This document shows positions 1 to 8,921 of a stretch of DNA of 64,000 nucleotides, piece after piece. The translations under genes and the position numbers were made by a program. The notes beneath the pieces are model-generated. The model was not told the origin of the DNA. It saw nothing but the letters and a program-made list of their open reading frames with translations, and made no database searches. Within the stretch, counting starts at the first letter, position 1. The number at the start of each line of letters is the position of its first letter. This DNA comes from Paenibacillus alginolyticus DSM 5050 = NBRC 15375 (GTDB lineage: Bacteria > Bacillota > Bacilli > Paenibacillales > NBRC-103111), in the NCBI RefSeq assembly GCF_000422905.1, contig NZ_AUGY01000013.1, positions 62,001-126,000 of the forward strand, read 5' to 3'.

Positions 1-891
1 ATTCTCATTGGACGCTTCATTCGCTGGGTAGAAGGCAAGTTACATAAAGGAAAAGAGACATCAGTTATCTCATCTGGATGGGTACGAACGAAGGGTGTCA
101 TGCTTACTGTTTCTACTGTAGTGCTGAGCTTTTGCGTGATGCTGCTGCTTATTCTTGCTGCTCGCTCGATCCATGAGTGGCTCGGCTACTTGGTCTCTAC
201 ATGGTTCATTTCCACAACGATAGCTATAAAAGGATTAAAGGATGCCGCATATCTAGTTTATAATCCGCTGCGTGCAGGTAATCTCGCAGATGCTCGCAAG
301 TACACGGGCTACATCGTAGGCCGCGATACGGATGAGCTCGGCGAGGAAGAACTGACGCGCGCGGTTGTGGAGACCGTGGCAGAGAACATCGTCGACGCGG
401 TCATCGCGCCTTTGTTCTATGCGCTGATCGGCGGAGCACCGCTCGCGATGATGTACCGGGCATCGAATACGCTGGATTCGATGGTCGGCTACCGAAATGA
501 CAGATACCGTCATTTCGGTTGGGCGTCGGCCCGCTGGGACGACGTTATGAACTGGATCCCGGCTCGGCTGACCGGCCTCCTGTTGATCCTCGTCGCCCTG
601 CTGCAGCCGGGCCTCTCGGCGAAGCGCGCAGCGGCAGCGATTCGCCGCTTCGCGCATCTGCACCCCAGCCCGAATAGCGGAATTCCGGAGTCGGCGGTAG
701 CCGGGGCACTCGGAATTGAGCTGGGCGGGCTGAACGTCTATGGCGGCGCTGCGAGTGAGCGCGCTCGCCTCGGCTGGCCACTGCGTCAGCGGACGCAGCA
801 GGATATTGTCTACGCCGTAAGGATGCTTTACGGCGTCAGCTTTGTAGTGATGGGAGGATTGCTGTGCATACTACTCGTACTGTTTTACTAG
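1..891 (+). CDS. cbiB: Adenosylcobinamide-phosphate synthase CbiB (5' end outside window)
   Basis: Integral membrane enzyme that joins the aminopropanol side arm to adenosylcobyric acid in cobalamin synthesis. The reading frame is open from base 1, so the start lies upstream; 296 residues are visible. The visible part begins with a typical CbiB stretch (LIGRFIRWVE), then hydrophobic segments, the conserved EELTRAVVETVAENIVDAV region and the SNTLDSMVGYRNDRY block. It overlaps cobS by 28 bases and heads a cobalamin cluster. From about base 300 to 830 the gene is much richer in G+C than its neighbours. The family call is firm from motif and context. Confidence 0.95.
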   Translation: MLIGRFIRWVEGKLHKGKETSVISSGWVRTKGVMLTVSTVVLSFCVMLLLILAARSIHEWLGYLVSTWFISTTIAIKGLKDAAYLVYNPLRAGNLADARKYTGYIVGRDTDELGEEELTRAVVETVAENIVDAVIAPLFYALIGGAPLAMMYRASNTLDSMVGYRNDRYRHFGWASARWDDVMNWIPARLTGLLLILVALLQPGLSAKRAAAAIRRFAHLHPSPNSGIPESAVAGALGIELGGLNVYGGAASERARLGWPLRQRTQQDIVYAVRMLYGVSFVVMGGLLCILLVLFY

Positions 892-1715
892 ACTGGCTGC
901 GTGCTTGCATAGCAGCCTTTCAGTTTTTAACTCGTTTGCCTATTCCTGTGCAAATTGACTATACGAACCGAGTATTCCAAAGAAGCGTGATATTTTATCC
1001 GCTAGCAGGATTCGTCATCGGTCTTCTTTTACTCCTAGCAGGTGAGGGGGTTAGCCTCGTCCTGCCTGCGATGCCCGCAGCCGTTCTGCTGCTTGGGTTC
1101 TGGATCGTCTTAACAGGGGGCCTGCATTTAGACGGGCTAATGGATACCGCTGATGGTATTCTTAGCCACAGACCCCGCGAGCAAATGCTAGAAATCATGA
1201 AAGACAGTCGCGTTGGCGCCATGGGTGTCATCGTTTGTGTTATCCAACTGCTCCTCAAGTTTTCGCTTCTATACACCTTGCTAGATACTGGTGGGATGGG
1301 CGGCGTATGCTTCTTACTTGCGGTCGTGCCCATCTGGAGCCGCTGGTTTATGGTTGCAGCTATTCATGGTTGGCCCTATGCCCGGCGAGACTCGGGATTA
1401 GGTAGTTTTTTTCGCGGAGTTACCAAATGGCATGTGACTTTGTCTAGCCTAGTAGCTCTCTTTACTACTACGCTTTTTATTACAATATTTTCCGTATGGC
1501 AAGCTGACTCTGGCGTTACATTGATCTCCTTCACCAATGGTTTAGCTATCATTTTTAGCTTTGCTATAGGCACAATTCTAATAGGTTGGATTTTGGCCAC
1601 GTATATAAGTCGTAAATTGGGCGGTTTAACTGGAGATACATACGGTGCATTGAACGAGCTTATCGAAACTCTACTTTTATTGGGTGTTACCATCTTCTCA
1701 GCTTCCCACATGTAG
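864..1715 (+). CDS. cobS: Adenosylcobinamide-GDP ribazoletransferase CobS
   Basis: Cobalamin synthase: joins adenosylcobinamide-GDP and alpha-ribazole in the membrane. The start is a GTG with GGGAGGA just upstream, inside the end of cbiB. The 283-residue product has the FLTRLP motif near residue 22, the GGLHLDGLMDTADG metal-binding block near residue 85 and several membrane segments, as expected for the family. Overlap with cbiB suggests translational coupling. Ordinary length; no defect seen. Confidence 0.95.
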   Translation: MHTTRTVLLDWLRACIAAFQFLTRLPIPVQIDYTNRVFQRSVIFYPLAGFVIGLLLLLAGEGVSLVLPAMPAAVLLLGFWIVLTGGLHLDGLMDTADGILSHRPREQMLEIMKDSRVGAMGVIVCVIQLLLKFSLLYTLLDTGGMGGVCFLLAVVPIWSRWFMVAAIHGWPYARRDSGLGSFFRGVTKWHVTLSSLVALFTTTLFITIFSVWQADSGVTLISFTNGLAIIFSFAIGTILIGWILATYISRKLGGLTGDTYGALNELIETLLLLGVTIFSASHM

Positions 1716-1778
1716 GTTTGCAAATCCCGAACAATGATCATCCATCCAGATTATACCTCAGAGAAAGGAGTGAATATC

Positions 1779-2888
1779 ATGCTAGAACGCTATGGGCATG
1801 GTGGCGATCTCTGGACGGCAGAAGAAGCCTTTGGCCGTCCGAAGGAGCAATTCTTGGATTTCAGCTCGAATATGAATCCGTTAGGCCCTCCTTCGATTGT
1901 GCAGCATATTCTCAGAGACGGGTGGCGCGATATGGTGAAATATCCAGACCCCGCCGTGCGTGAGCTGAGAAACAAGCTTTCGTTGAAATATGATATCGAG
2001 GTGGATAGTATTCTGGTTGGCAACGGGGCTGCGGAGCTGATCGATCTTACTGCGCGAGTGTTAAAGCCCTCTGTTACCGGAATAGCGAGGCCTTCTTTTA
2101 GTGAATATGAGGAAGCGGTTCATAAATCAGGTGGCGGTATTTACAACATCCCTCTATCATCAATACACAATTTTGAATTGCAGAAACAAGATATCGAAGC
2201 CGCCAATTCGGCCGTGGACTTGTTCTTTCTAGGTCATCCGAATAATCCAACAGGGAAGCTGGTTCCTCGTCAGGTGTTGGACATGCTTATGCAGAGTAAC
2301 CGTAGATTGGTGCTTGATGAGGCTTTCATGGATTTTGTACCGAATGAGCAGGAACACTCTTTCCTCAAACTCGCTTCCACAAGTCAGCAGCTTGTCGTCA
2401 TCCGTTCGATGACGAAATTTTATTCCATCCCGGGTATACGTTTAGGCTTTATGGTGGCTCACCCCGATAGGATTCGGCACATCCAACAACTTCAGGTGCA
2501 GTGGAGCGTAAACTATTTAGCTCAGCGCATCGGAACTGCCGTGCTTGATGATTTGGATTTTGAGCAGTCCAGCCGGCAGTGGCTGGAGGAAGAGAAGCCT
2601 TGGCTCACTCAGCAGCTCGAGCAATTAGGTCTTGAAGTCGTTCCTAGTGATGTGAATTTCTTGCTTTTTTCATTTCCTGAGTGGATGGGTATCGATGTGA
2701 AGATGGCCCAGAAGCATTTGGGTCAGCAGGGGTTATTGATCCGAGATGCTTCCCTTTTTGAAGGTCTCCATAAACGCTATTGCCGAGTTGCGATACGACT
2801 TCGCGAAGACAACGAACGGTTAATAGCTGGTTTACATCACATGATGGCCGAATTCATGCAGAACCGGGGGCAAGCTGATGACGAATAA
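1779..2888 (+). CDS. cobD: Threonine-phosphate decarboxylase CobD
   Basis: PLP enzyme related to histidinol-phosphate aminotransferase; it makes aminopropanol phosphate for the cobalamin side arm. I chose the ATG at 1779 because AAAGGAG lies at 1764-1770; an in-frame ATG at 1734 lacks such a site. The 369-residue product shows LDFSSNMNPLGPP, the HPNNPTG block, LDEAFMDF and the likely PLP lysine in SMTKFYSIPGIRLGF. The position between cobS and cobQ favours CobD over HisC. It overlaps cobQ by 11 bases. Confidence 0.9.
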   Translation: MLERYGHGGDLWTAEEAFGRPKEQFLDFSSNMNPLGPPSIVQHILRDGWRDMVKYPDPAVRELRNKLSLKYDIEVDSILVGNGAAELIDLTARVLKPSVTGIARPSFSEYEEAVHKSGGGIYNIPLSSIHNFELQKQDIEAANSAVDLFFLGHPNNPTGKLVPRQVLDMLMQSNRRLVLDEAFMDFVPNEQEHSFLKLASTSQQLVVIRSMTKFYSIPGIRLGFMVAHPDRIRHIQQLQVQWSVNYLAQRIGTAVLDDLDFEQSSRQWLEEEKPWLTQQLEQLGLEVVPSDVNFLLFSFPEWMGIDVKMAQKHLGQQGLLIRDASLFEGLHKRYCRVAIRLREDNERLIAGLHHMMAEFMQNRGQADDE

Positions 2889-4482
2889 GACTGTGCAAGC
2901 TGCAACACTGATGGTTCAGGGCACAGCTTCCGACGTGGGTAAAAGCATTCTAACGGCCGCATTGTGCCGCATTCTCGTTCAAGACGGCTGGCAAACGGCG
3001 CCATTTAAGTCGCAAAATATGTCCCTTAATTCGTATGTTACTTTTGATGGCAAAGAGATTGGCCGAGCGCAAGGGGTGCAGGCGGATGCCTGTCGTATTT
3101 TAGCTTCAACAGATATGAATCCGATCCTGCTTAAGCCGAAGCAAGACATGGTTGCTCAGGTTGTTGTTCACGGGAAGCCATACTCGGATCTAGATGCCAG
3201 GACGTATAGAGAGTCCTATTTGCCGCAGGCTGAAGTCATTGTGAAGGAAGCTTTAACCCGTTTACGCAGTCAATATGACGTAGTGGTGCTGGAGGGGGCA
3301 GGAAGCCCTGCTGAGGTTAATTTGAAGGACCGTGATATTGTAAATATGCGGCTAGCGGGTTGGGCGGATGCTCCTGTACTTCTTGTTGCTGATATTGATC
3401 GTGGAGGCGTATTTGCCTCAATTGTAGGGACACTGGAGATCTTGACGCCGGAGGAAAGAGACCGGGTTAAAGGCTTTATTATTAATAAGTTTCGTGGAGA
3501 TGTTAGTCTGTTGAAACCGGGCTTAGATTGGCTAGAAGAGAAGACGGGTAAACCTGTTCTTGGGGTCATTCCTTATCTGCCGCAGTTAGGCATTGAGGAT
3601 GAGGACTCAGCTTCACTAGATTCCAAGCGCATGCAGAACAAACGGAATGAGAGTCCTCAAGGGAAACAGGCTGATCAGCTGGATATCGCGGTTATTCGCT
3701 TGCCACGCCTCTCTAATTTTACGGATTTTGATCCTCTGCAAGAAGAGAAAGATGTCCATTTCCGCTATATTACACACCTTTCCGAGTGGGGAGAGCCGGA
3801 CGTCGTATTGCTGCCGGGCAGCAAGAATACGATGGATGATTTACGATATTTGAACGAATCCGGTCTGGCAGAACGAGTAAAGGCTTTTGCGCAAATAGAG
3901 AATGGTTGGGTCGCCGGTATTTGTGCAGGCTATCAGATGCTAGGCGCTAAGCTGCTGGATCCAAACGGCTACGAATCCGATCATCCTGAGCTGGAGGGGC
4001 TAGGGCTTTTACCAACGGAGACGGTATTTACTTCCGATAAACGGACCGTTCAAGTTCAGGGGAGCAGTACACTTTTTGCTGAAAATAGTGCTGAGATTGT
4101 CATCGATGGCTACGAAATTCACATGGGACGGACGCGTTATTTGCAAGAACTGGTGACGCCTTTCCAGATCAAGGCTCTTACCAGCCTCGATAAGGATAGC
4201 CCTGACAACGTTCTGCACGGAGACGGGGCAGCTGCGGATCATGGGCGTGTTTGGGGGACGTATTTACATGGAATATTGCATAATGATGACTTCCGCAGAG
4301 CCTGGTTAAATCGTATTCGCAAGCATAAAGGATTATCCCTCATCGAGGGCGGACTTCGTTTTAAAGAACGTCGAGAGGCTGCTTTCGATAGATTGGCTGA
4401 CCACGTTAGATGTCACTTGGATATGAATCGTGTTTATGAGATGATGGAGTTATCAAAGCCTTGGAAAAGGGAGGATGTTTGA
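2878..4482 (+). CDS. cobQ: Cobyric acid synthase CobQ/CbiP
   Basis: Glutamine-dependent amidation of the b, d, e and g side chains of adenosylcobyrinic acid a,c-diamide. The 534-residue product has an N-terminal P-loop-like QGTASDVGKS near residue 14, the SQNMSLNSYVT segment, and a C-terminal class I-like glutaminase domain with the nucleophile Cys in GICAGYQMLG and a His in GTYLHGI. Its start overlaps cobD. Length is normal for the family. Confidence 0.95.
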   Translation: MTNKTVQAATLMVQGTASDVGKSILTAALCRILVQDGWQTAPFKSQNMSLNSYVTFDGKEIGRAQGVQADACRILASTDMNPILLKPKQDMVAQVVVHGKPYSDLDARTYRESYLPQAEVIVKEALTRLRSQYDVVVLEGAGSPAEVNLKDRDIVNMRLAGWADAPVLLVADIDRGGVFASIVGTLEILTPEERDRVKGFIINKFRGDVSLLKPGLDWLEEKTGKPVLGVIPYLPQLGIEDEDSASLDSKRMQNKRNESPQGKQADQLDIAVIRLPRLSNFTDFDPLQEEKDVHFRYITHLSEWGEPDVVLLPGSKNTMDDLRYLNESGLAERVKAFAQIENGWVAGICAGYQMLGAKLLDPNGYESDHPELEGLGLLPTETVFTSDKRTVQVQGSSTLFAENSAEIVIDGYEIHMGRTRYLQELVTPFQIKALTSLDKDSPDNVLHGDGAAADHGRVWGTYLHGILHNDDFRRAWLNRIRKHKGLSLIEGGLRFKERREAAFDRLADHVRCHLDMNRVYEMMELSKPWKREDV

Positions 4483-4484
4483 AA

Positions 4485-5054
4485 ATGAAAATTTATACTC
4501 GAACTGGTGATGCGGGGCAGACAGGCGTAATCGGTGGCCGTGTGGATAAAGACGATGTTCGTGTTGAAGCTTATGGCACAACAGATGAACTGAATTGTTA
4601 TGTGGGTCAGGCGATGAGCTTTATGGATCCAGAGAAATATCCTGATTTACTCCCGGATTTGCTGCAGGTGCAGCATGAACTGTTTGATTGCGGCTCAGAT
4701 CTTGCTCTCTTGAAGCAGGAGCTGCGTCCTTATAAAGTAACAGCCGAAATGGTCGATATGCTGGAGACTTGGATTGATAAATACGATGCTGAAACTCCGG
4801 ATATTACACGATTCATTTTGCCGGGCGGCGGAACCGTTTCATCCACACTTCATGTTTGCCGTACCGTTTGCCGTAGAGCTGAACGCCGGGTGGTAACGCT
4901 TGCTAGAACACAGGAAATTAATCCGGAAGTCCGAAGATACTTGAACCGACTGTCCGATTTATTCTTCACCATTGCCCGCACTGCGAATCACCGTGAAGGA
5001 ATTACGGATGTGGAATATGTACGAAGCGCTGAGGTGTTTAGACGTAAATCATGA
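4485..5054 (+). CDS. PduO-type cob(I)alamin adenosyltransferase
   Basis: Transfers the adenosyl group from ATP to reduced corrinoid. The ATG at 4485 has AAAGGGAGG about 10 bases upstream; an upstream TTG at 4461 lacks one. The 189-residue product starts MKIYTRTGDAGQTG, the PduO-family ATP-binding loop, and has the FILPGGG and CRRAERRVV blocks near the C-terminus. It follows cobQ by two bases, so it belongs to the cobalamin operon. It corresponds to the B. subtilis YvqK family. Confidence 0.92.
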   Translation: MKIYTRTGDAGQTGVIGGRVDKDDVRVEAYGTTDELNCYVGQAMSFMDPEKYPDLLPDLLQVQHELFDCGSDLALLKQELRPYKVTAEMVDMLETWIDKYDAETPDITRFILPGGGTVSSTLHVCRTVCRRAERRVVTLARTQEINPEVRRYLNRLSDLFFTIARTANHREGITDVEYVRSAEVFRRKS

Positions 5055-5992
5055 GTTATTATGAACCGTTAGTATACATCGTACCTCCAGAGGAAGAGGG
5101 CTTCATTCTCAAGACGGTGCTGCAAAAAAGATTGATGGTCTCACGCAAATTGCTATCCCGTATTAAGCTGACCGAGCAGGGCATAACGGTGAATGGGGTT
5201 AGACAATACATCAACATTAAGGTGAAGGCTGGCGATCGTGTAGAAATTCGTATGGAAGAAGAGCAATCCGAGGATATCTTGCCGCAAGATCTTCCACTGC
5301 AAATTCTGCATGAAGATGAGCATCTGTTGATATTAGCCAAAGATGCGGGTATCATCGTACACCCAACGCATGGGCATTATTTGAACACAATCGCCAATGG
5401 CGTTGTGTATCATTGGCAGCAAGCGGGCATTACGTGCCGTTTCCGCCCAGTGCATAGGCTAGACCAAGAAACCTCAGGTGTATTGGCAATCGCAAAGACG
5501 CCCTATGTGCACCAGCAAATATCGGAGCAGATGATTCAGCATCAGGTGAAAAAAGAATACCTAGCCTTTGTGTGGGGCGTCGTCACAGCGCAAAGCGGAA
5601 CGATCAATGAACCTATTGATCGCGATTCTGAACAGCCGCATATTCGCATCGTTACCGCTGACGGGTATTCGGCCGTAACTCATTATGAGGTCGTGGAACA
5701 ATTCGCGCATGCCGCTTTAGTTCGGATATGGCTTGAAACCGGTCGAACACATCAAATCCGTGTTCATATGCGGCATTTGGGTCATCCGCTGCTTGGAGAT
5801 AAGATGTACACACTGCCTGAGTTTGAGCATAGTTTATCAGCTGCAGAGGCTAGTGAACGACTGGGTCGTCAGGCACTTCACGCGTATAAACTGGGCTTTG
5901 TGCATCCAGGAACAAGGGAATGGACGGAGTTTCATGCTCCTCTGCCTGCGGATTTAACTGTTTTGCAATCATGGCTGCAGGAAAGTAAGTAA
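5051..5992 (+). CDS. RluA-family pseudouridine synthase
   Basis: Isomerises uridine to pseudouridine in RNA, probably 23S rRNA. The 313-residue product has an N-terminal S4-like region (residues 15-75) and the catalytic motif HRLDQETSG with the family aspartate, then the RTHQIRVHMRHLGHPLLGD block. The start overlaps the stop of the adenosyltransferase (ATGA), so it is the last gene of the operon although its job is unrelated to cobalamin. Exact target uridine cannot be told. Confidence 0.9.
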   Translation: MSYYEPLVYIVPPEEEGFILKTVLQKRLMVSRKLLSRIKLTEQGITVNGVRQYINIKVKAGDRVEIRMEEEQSEDILPQDLPLQILHEDEHLLILAKDAGIIVHPTHGHYLNTIANGVVYHWQQAGITCRFRPVHRLDQETSGVLAIAKTPYVHQQISEQMIQHQVKKEYLAFVWGVVTAQSGTINEPIDRDSEQPHIRIVTADGYSAVTHYEVVEQFAHAALVRIWLETGRTHQIRVHMRHLGHPLLGDKMYTLPEFEHSLSAAEASERLGRQALHAYKLGFVHPGTREWTEFHAPLPADLTVLQSWLQESK

Positions 5993-5998
5993 TTAAAC

Positions 5999-6028
5999 AG
6001 AAACCATCCCTTTTTAGGATGGTTTTAC
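5999..6028 (+). terminator. Intrinsic terminator of the cobalamin operon
   Basis: AAACCATCC (6001-6009) pairs with GGATGGTTT (6017-6025), followed by a T run. It lies directly after the pseudouridine synthase gene. Confidence 0.85.
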
Positions 6029-6039
6029 TTTGTTATAAC

Positions 6040-6068
6040 TTGACTTTCCGTATCAATTAGCTCAGAAT
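6040..6068 (+). promoter_or_regulatory. Possible sigma-A promoter for the ArsC/Spx-like gene
   Basis: TTGACT (6040-6045), a 17-base spacer and CAGAAT (6063-6068). The -35 box is good and the -10 box is weak; the position after a terminator and before the next gene supports it. Confidence 0.4.
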
Positions 6069-6119
6069 TTTAAGTAGTTCGTTTCATTTCAACTTAGACT
6101 TAAAGGAGCTTTAAACATC

Positions 6120-6485
6120 ATGGGAGTAAAAATATTTTGTTATGATAAATGCGGGACATGCCGTAGTGCCATAAAGTGGCTGAAAAATCATCATGTAGAT
6201 ATTACAGAAAGTGTCCCTTTATTCGAAACGCCGCCTTCTGCCAAGGAATTGGCTAAGCTGCTTGGTGATAGCGGTCTGGAAATAAAAAAGTTTTTTAATA
6301 CTTCCGGAGACGTATATAAAGAGATGAGTCTGAAAGACAAGCTTTCCAGCATGTCGCAAGAGCAAATGCTCGAATTGCTCGCCTCAAACGGCAGGTTGAT
6401 TAAGCGTCCGATCGTAACCGATGGCCATAAAGTAACTGTTGGTTTCAAGGAAGCAGAGTATGATGAAGTATGGGCGAAGGGGTGA
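6120..6485 (+). CDS. ArsC/Spx-family thioredoxin-fold protein (YusI-like)
   Basis: 121-residue protein with the ArsC/Spx fold. The N-terminal CYDKCGTCRSAIKWL carries the cysteines of the redox loop, and FFNTSGDVYK and RPIV match the rest of the family. It lacks the features that would assign it to arsenate reduction or to Spx itself, so I read it as the YusI/YffB-type reductase of unknown substrate. AAGGAGC precedes the ATG. It is followed closely by the M50 protease gene. Confidence 0.82.
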   Translation: MGVKIFCYDKCGTCRSAIKWLKNHHVDITESVPLFETPPSAKELAKLLGDSGLEIKKFFNTSGDVYKEMSLKDKLSSMSQEQMLELLASNGRLIKRPIVTDGHKVTVGFKEAEYDEVWAKG

Positions 6486-6492
6486 TCATAGG

Positions 6493-7590
6493 TTGGAAGA
6501 GAAGAAGAAACCAGCAGGTAAAAAGTCACCGCTAGCCATTGGAGGTTTCATAGCCGTTCTATTATCACAAGGAAAGCTGCTCTTAGGCTTACTAAAGCTT
6601 GGTAAGGTTGGCGGAGCCATCATTTCGATGTTCATAACAATTTGGGCCTATGCCTATCTGGCTCCGCTGCCCTTTGCAATTGGCATTGTTCTGATGATTC
6701 TCATTCATGAGCTCGGTCATGTTTTCGCTGCCAAGATAAAGGGGCTTCCCGTGTCAGCTCCCGTATTTATTCCTTTTCTTGGAGCACTGATAACAATGAA
6801 AAAGAATCCTTCCGATGCTGCAACAGAAGCGTTTATTGGCATAGGTGGTCCTATTCTGGGGACTGTTGGTGGCGTTGCCGCTTTTGGTTTGGGTGTATAT
6901 ATCAATTCTCCTGTCATTGTCTCGGTTGCCTACGCTGCATTCTATTTAAATTTAATTAATTTACTCCCCATTCATCCACTAGATGGAGGGCGAATTTCTA
7001 CAGCAGTAACTCGTTGGCTATGGATTCTGGGTTTAATCGGCGGTCTGGTATTTATTTACTATATAAATAGCCGTGTAAGTCAACTTATTTTCTTTGTAAT
7101 ATGGGCCATGTTTGCTTGGGACTTGTATAAAAAATTCGTGAAATACAGAAATCGAGAAGAGATTCTTTCGGTTTCGACTCGGTTCGATTTTAGGGCTGAT
7201 CATCTACTTCAACAGGGATATATCATTCCAGGTGAAAATCATACACGAGATCTTGAATATACAACTTATTCGGATTTACAGGGCCCTGGGGAGAGTAGAC
7301 AAACTATTGTGTTGTATTGGCAGGGGATCGGATTCGAGGGGCATGCGTTATTGCCTCAGCAATCCATTATTAAAAGAGTTCAATTAACCAAAGTGGAACG
7401 TATGCAGAAAGAGACGGGGTTTTATTTAGGGTTGCAAGTAAAAGTGGATTATACACCTCTAGGGATACAGGAGCTTTATTATGAAGTCCCTGCGAAAACC
7501 CGTTGGAAATTCGGAATCGCATATCTTGCCCTCGTATTGTTTTTGCTTTATATGATTAGACTTGTTCATCAAGTTGGAATTATCGACTGA
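6493..7590 (+). CDS. Site-2 protease family (M50) membrane metalloprotease
   Basis: Predicted intramembrane zinc protease. It has the HELGH zinc motif in a membrane segment, a GIGGPILGTVGG stretch and the second zinc motif as LLPIHPLDGGR, followed by further membrane segments and a soluble C-terminal part ending in one more membrane helix. I placed the start at TTG 6493 because AAGGGGTGA precedes it; ATG 6460 is an alternative that would overlap the upstream gene. Substrate unknown. Confidence 0.85.
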   Translation: MEEKKKPAGKKSPLAIGGFIAVLLSQGKLLLGLLKLGKVGGAIISMFITIWAYAYLAPLPFAIGIVLMILIHELGHVFAAKIKGLPVSAPVFIPFLGALITMKKNPSDAATEAFIGIGGPILGTVGGVAAFGLGVYINSPVIVSVAYAAFYLNLINLLPIHPLDGGRISTAVTRWLWILGLIGGLVFIYYINSRVSQLIFFVIWAMFAWDLYKKFVKYRNREEILSVSTRFDFRADHLLQQGYIIPGENHTRDLEYTTYSDLQGPGESRQTIVLYWQGIGFEGHALLPQQSIIKRVQLTKVERMQKETGFYLGLQVKVDYTPLGIQELYYEVPAKTRWKFGIAYLALVLFLLYMIRLVHQVGIID

Positions 7591-7654
7591 TGATTTACAC
7601 TCGCCCTATTAATTAATGATATGAAGTGAATTCATTATAAAGAGGATATGAACC

Positions 7655-8830
7655 ATGAAAATTACAGGATCAAAGCGACTTAGTCAACTAGGATCGGCTA
7701 TTTTTTCAGAAGTAGCAGATTGGAAGAGAGAGGTTATGAACCAAGGGGTAGACGTCATAGATTTAGGTATAGGAAGTCCTGATCTACCTCCTTCTGATCG
7801 AATTATTGAAGCGATAACAGAGGCCGTTCGCAACCCTGCGCATTACGGTTATCCTACATCAGAAGGAAGTTTAGCGTTTCGAGAAGCGGTTGCCCGATGG
7901 TACCGCTATCGATTCGGTGTGGAGCTGAGTCCCGAAAGTGAAATATTGACTCTGATGGGCTCACAAGATGGTCTTGCTCACTTAGCGCTTTCACTCTGTG
8001 ATCCTGGGGACATGGCCATTGTCCCTGATCCAGGTTACCCCATATATTCGGCAAGTCTCGTGCTGGCGGGAGTCGAACCTTACTTGTTGCCGCTGCGCGC
8101 AGAACACAACTTTTTACCCCAATTAGAGGACATTCCAGTAGACGTGGCTGCTAAGGCTAAATTCATCCTGTTTAACTATCCAAGCAATCCATTGTCTGCT
8201 GTTGCAGATCGCGCTTTCTTTGAGCATTTGATTACCTATGCCAAGAAGCACGACTTGCTTGTCGTACACGATCTTGCCTACTCCGAAATGGCTTTTGACG
8301 GTTACCGGCCAATAAGCATTTTGGAGATAGAAGGCGCTAAGGAGGTTGCTGTCGAGTTTCATTCACTGTCAAAAAGTTTTAATATGGCAGGTTGTCGAAT
8401 CGCTTTCTTAACCGGAAATGCAAGCGCAGTGAATGCTCTAAAAACGCTGAAATCCAATATCGATTACGGTGTATTCAGTGCCATTCAAGCGGCTGGAATT
8501 GCAGCATTAGAGGAAGACATGGAGCATAATCACTCCGTTGCCTATGTGTATGAAAGAAGACGAAATGTGTTTATCTCGGCACTAGCGGAAGCGGGTTGGA
8601 TCATACCACCACCCAAGGCAACTATGTTTATCTGGGCTCCAATTCCGAAAGGATGGACATCTCGACAAATTTCCCGGGAAATGTTATATCATGCTGGTGT
8701 TGTCGTTATTCCTGGAGACGCTTTCGGGGCCGAGGGAGAAGGCTTTGTGCGAATTGCATTGGTACAAGAAGAGGGTCGATTACTTGAGGCGGCAAAGCGA
8801 ATAGGAGATTGGCTTCGCACGTTAGAATGA
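7655..8830 (+). CDS. Class I/II aminotransferase, LL-diaminopimelate aminotransferase-like
   Basis: PLP-dependent aminotransferase of 391 residues. It shows DLGIGSPDLPP, the HYGYPTSEG block, PDPGYPIYSA, FNYPSNPLSAVA, HDLAYSEMAFDG and the PLP lysine in SLSKSFNMAGCRI, with the C-terminal arginine in FVRIAL. These match the DapL/AlaT subgroup; lysine biosynthesis is likely but a role in other amino acids is possible. AGAGGATATGAACC precedes the ATG. Confidence 0.85.
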   Translation: MKITGSKRLSQLGSAIFSEVADWKREVMNQGVDVIDLGIGSPDLPPSDRIIEAITEAVRNPAHYGYPTSEGSLAFREAVARWYRYRFGVELSPESEILTLMGSQDGLAHLALSLCDPGDMAIVPDPGYPIYSASLVLAGVEPYLLPLRAEHNFLPQLEDIPVDVAAKAKFILFNYPSNPLSAVADRAFFEHLITYAKKHDLLVVHDLAYSEMAFDGYRPISILEIEGAKEVAVEFHSLSKSFNMAGCRIAFLTGNASAVNALKTLKSNIDYGVFSAIQAAGIAALEEDMEHNHSVAYVYERRRNVFISALAEAGWIIPPPKATMFIWAPIPKGWTSRQISREMLYHAGVVVIPGDAFGAEGEGFVRIALVQEEGRLLEAAKRIGDWLRTLE

Positions 8831-8921
8831 AAATTAGAGATATTGGTAAAAATAGGAGAATGAGAGACATATAGATGTTTACGTAATGAAATAAAACTTA
8901 TTTGTTGAAAGGGGTAAGCAT

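Noticed and set aside
253-781. Minus-strand open frames across cbiB
   Set aside because: They are shadows caused by the GC-rich coding sequence; no start signals or family-like sequence.
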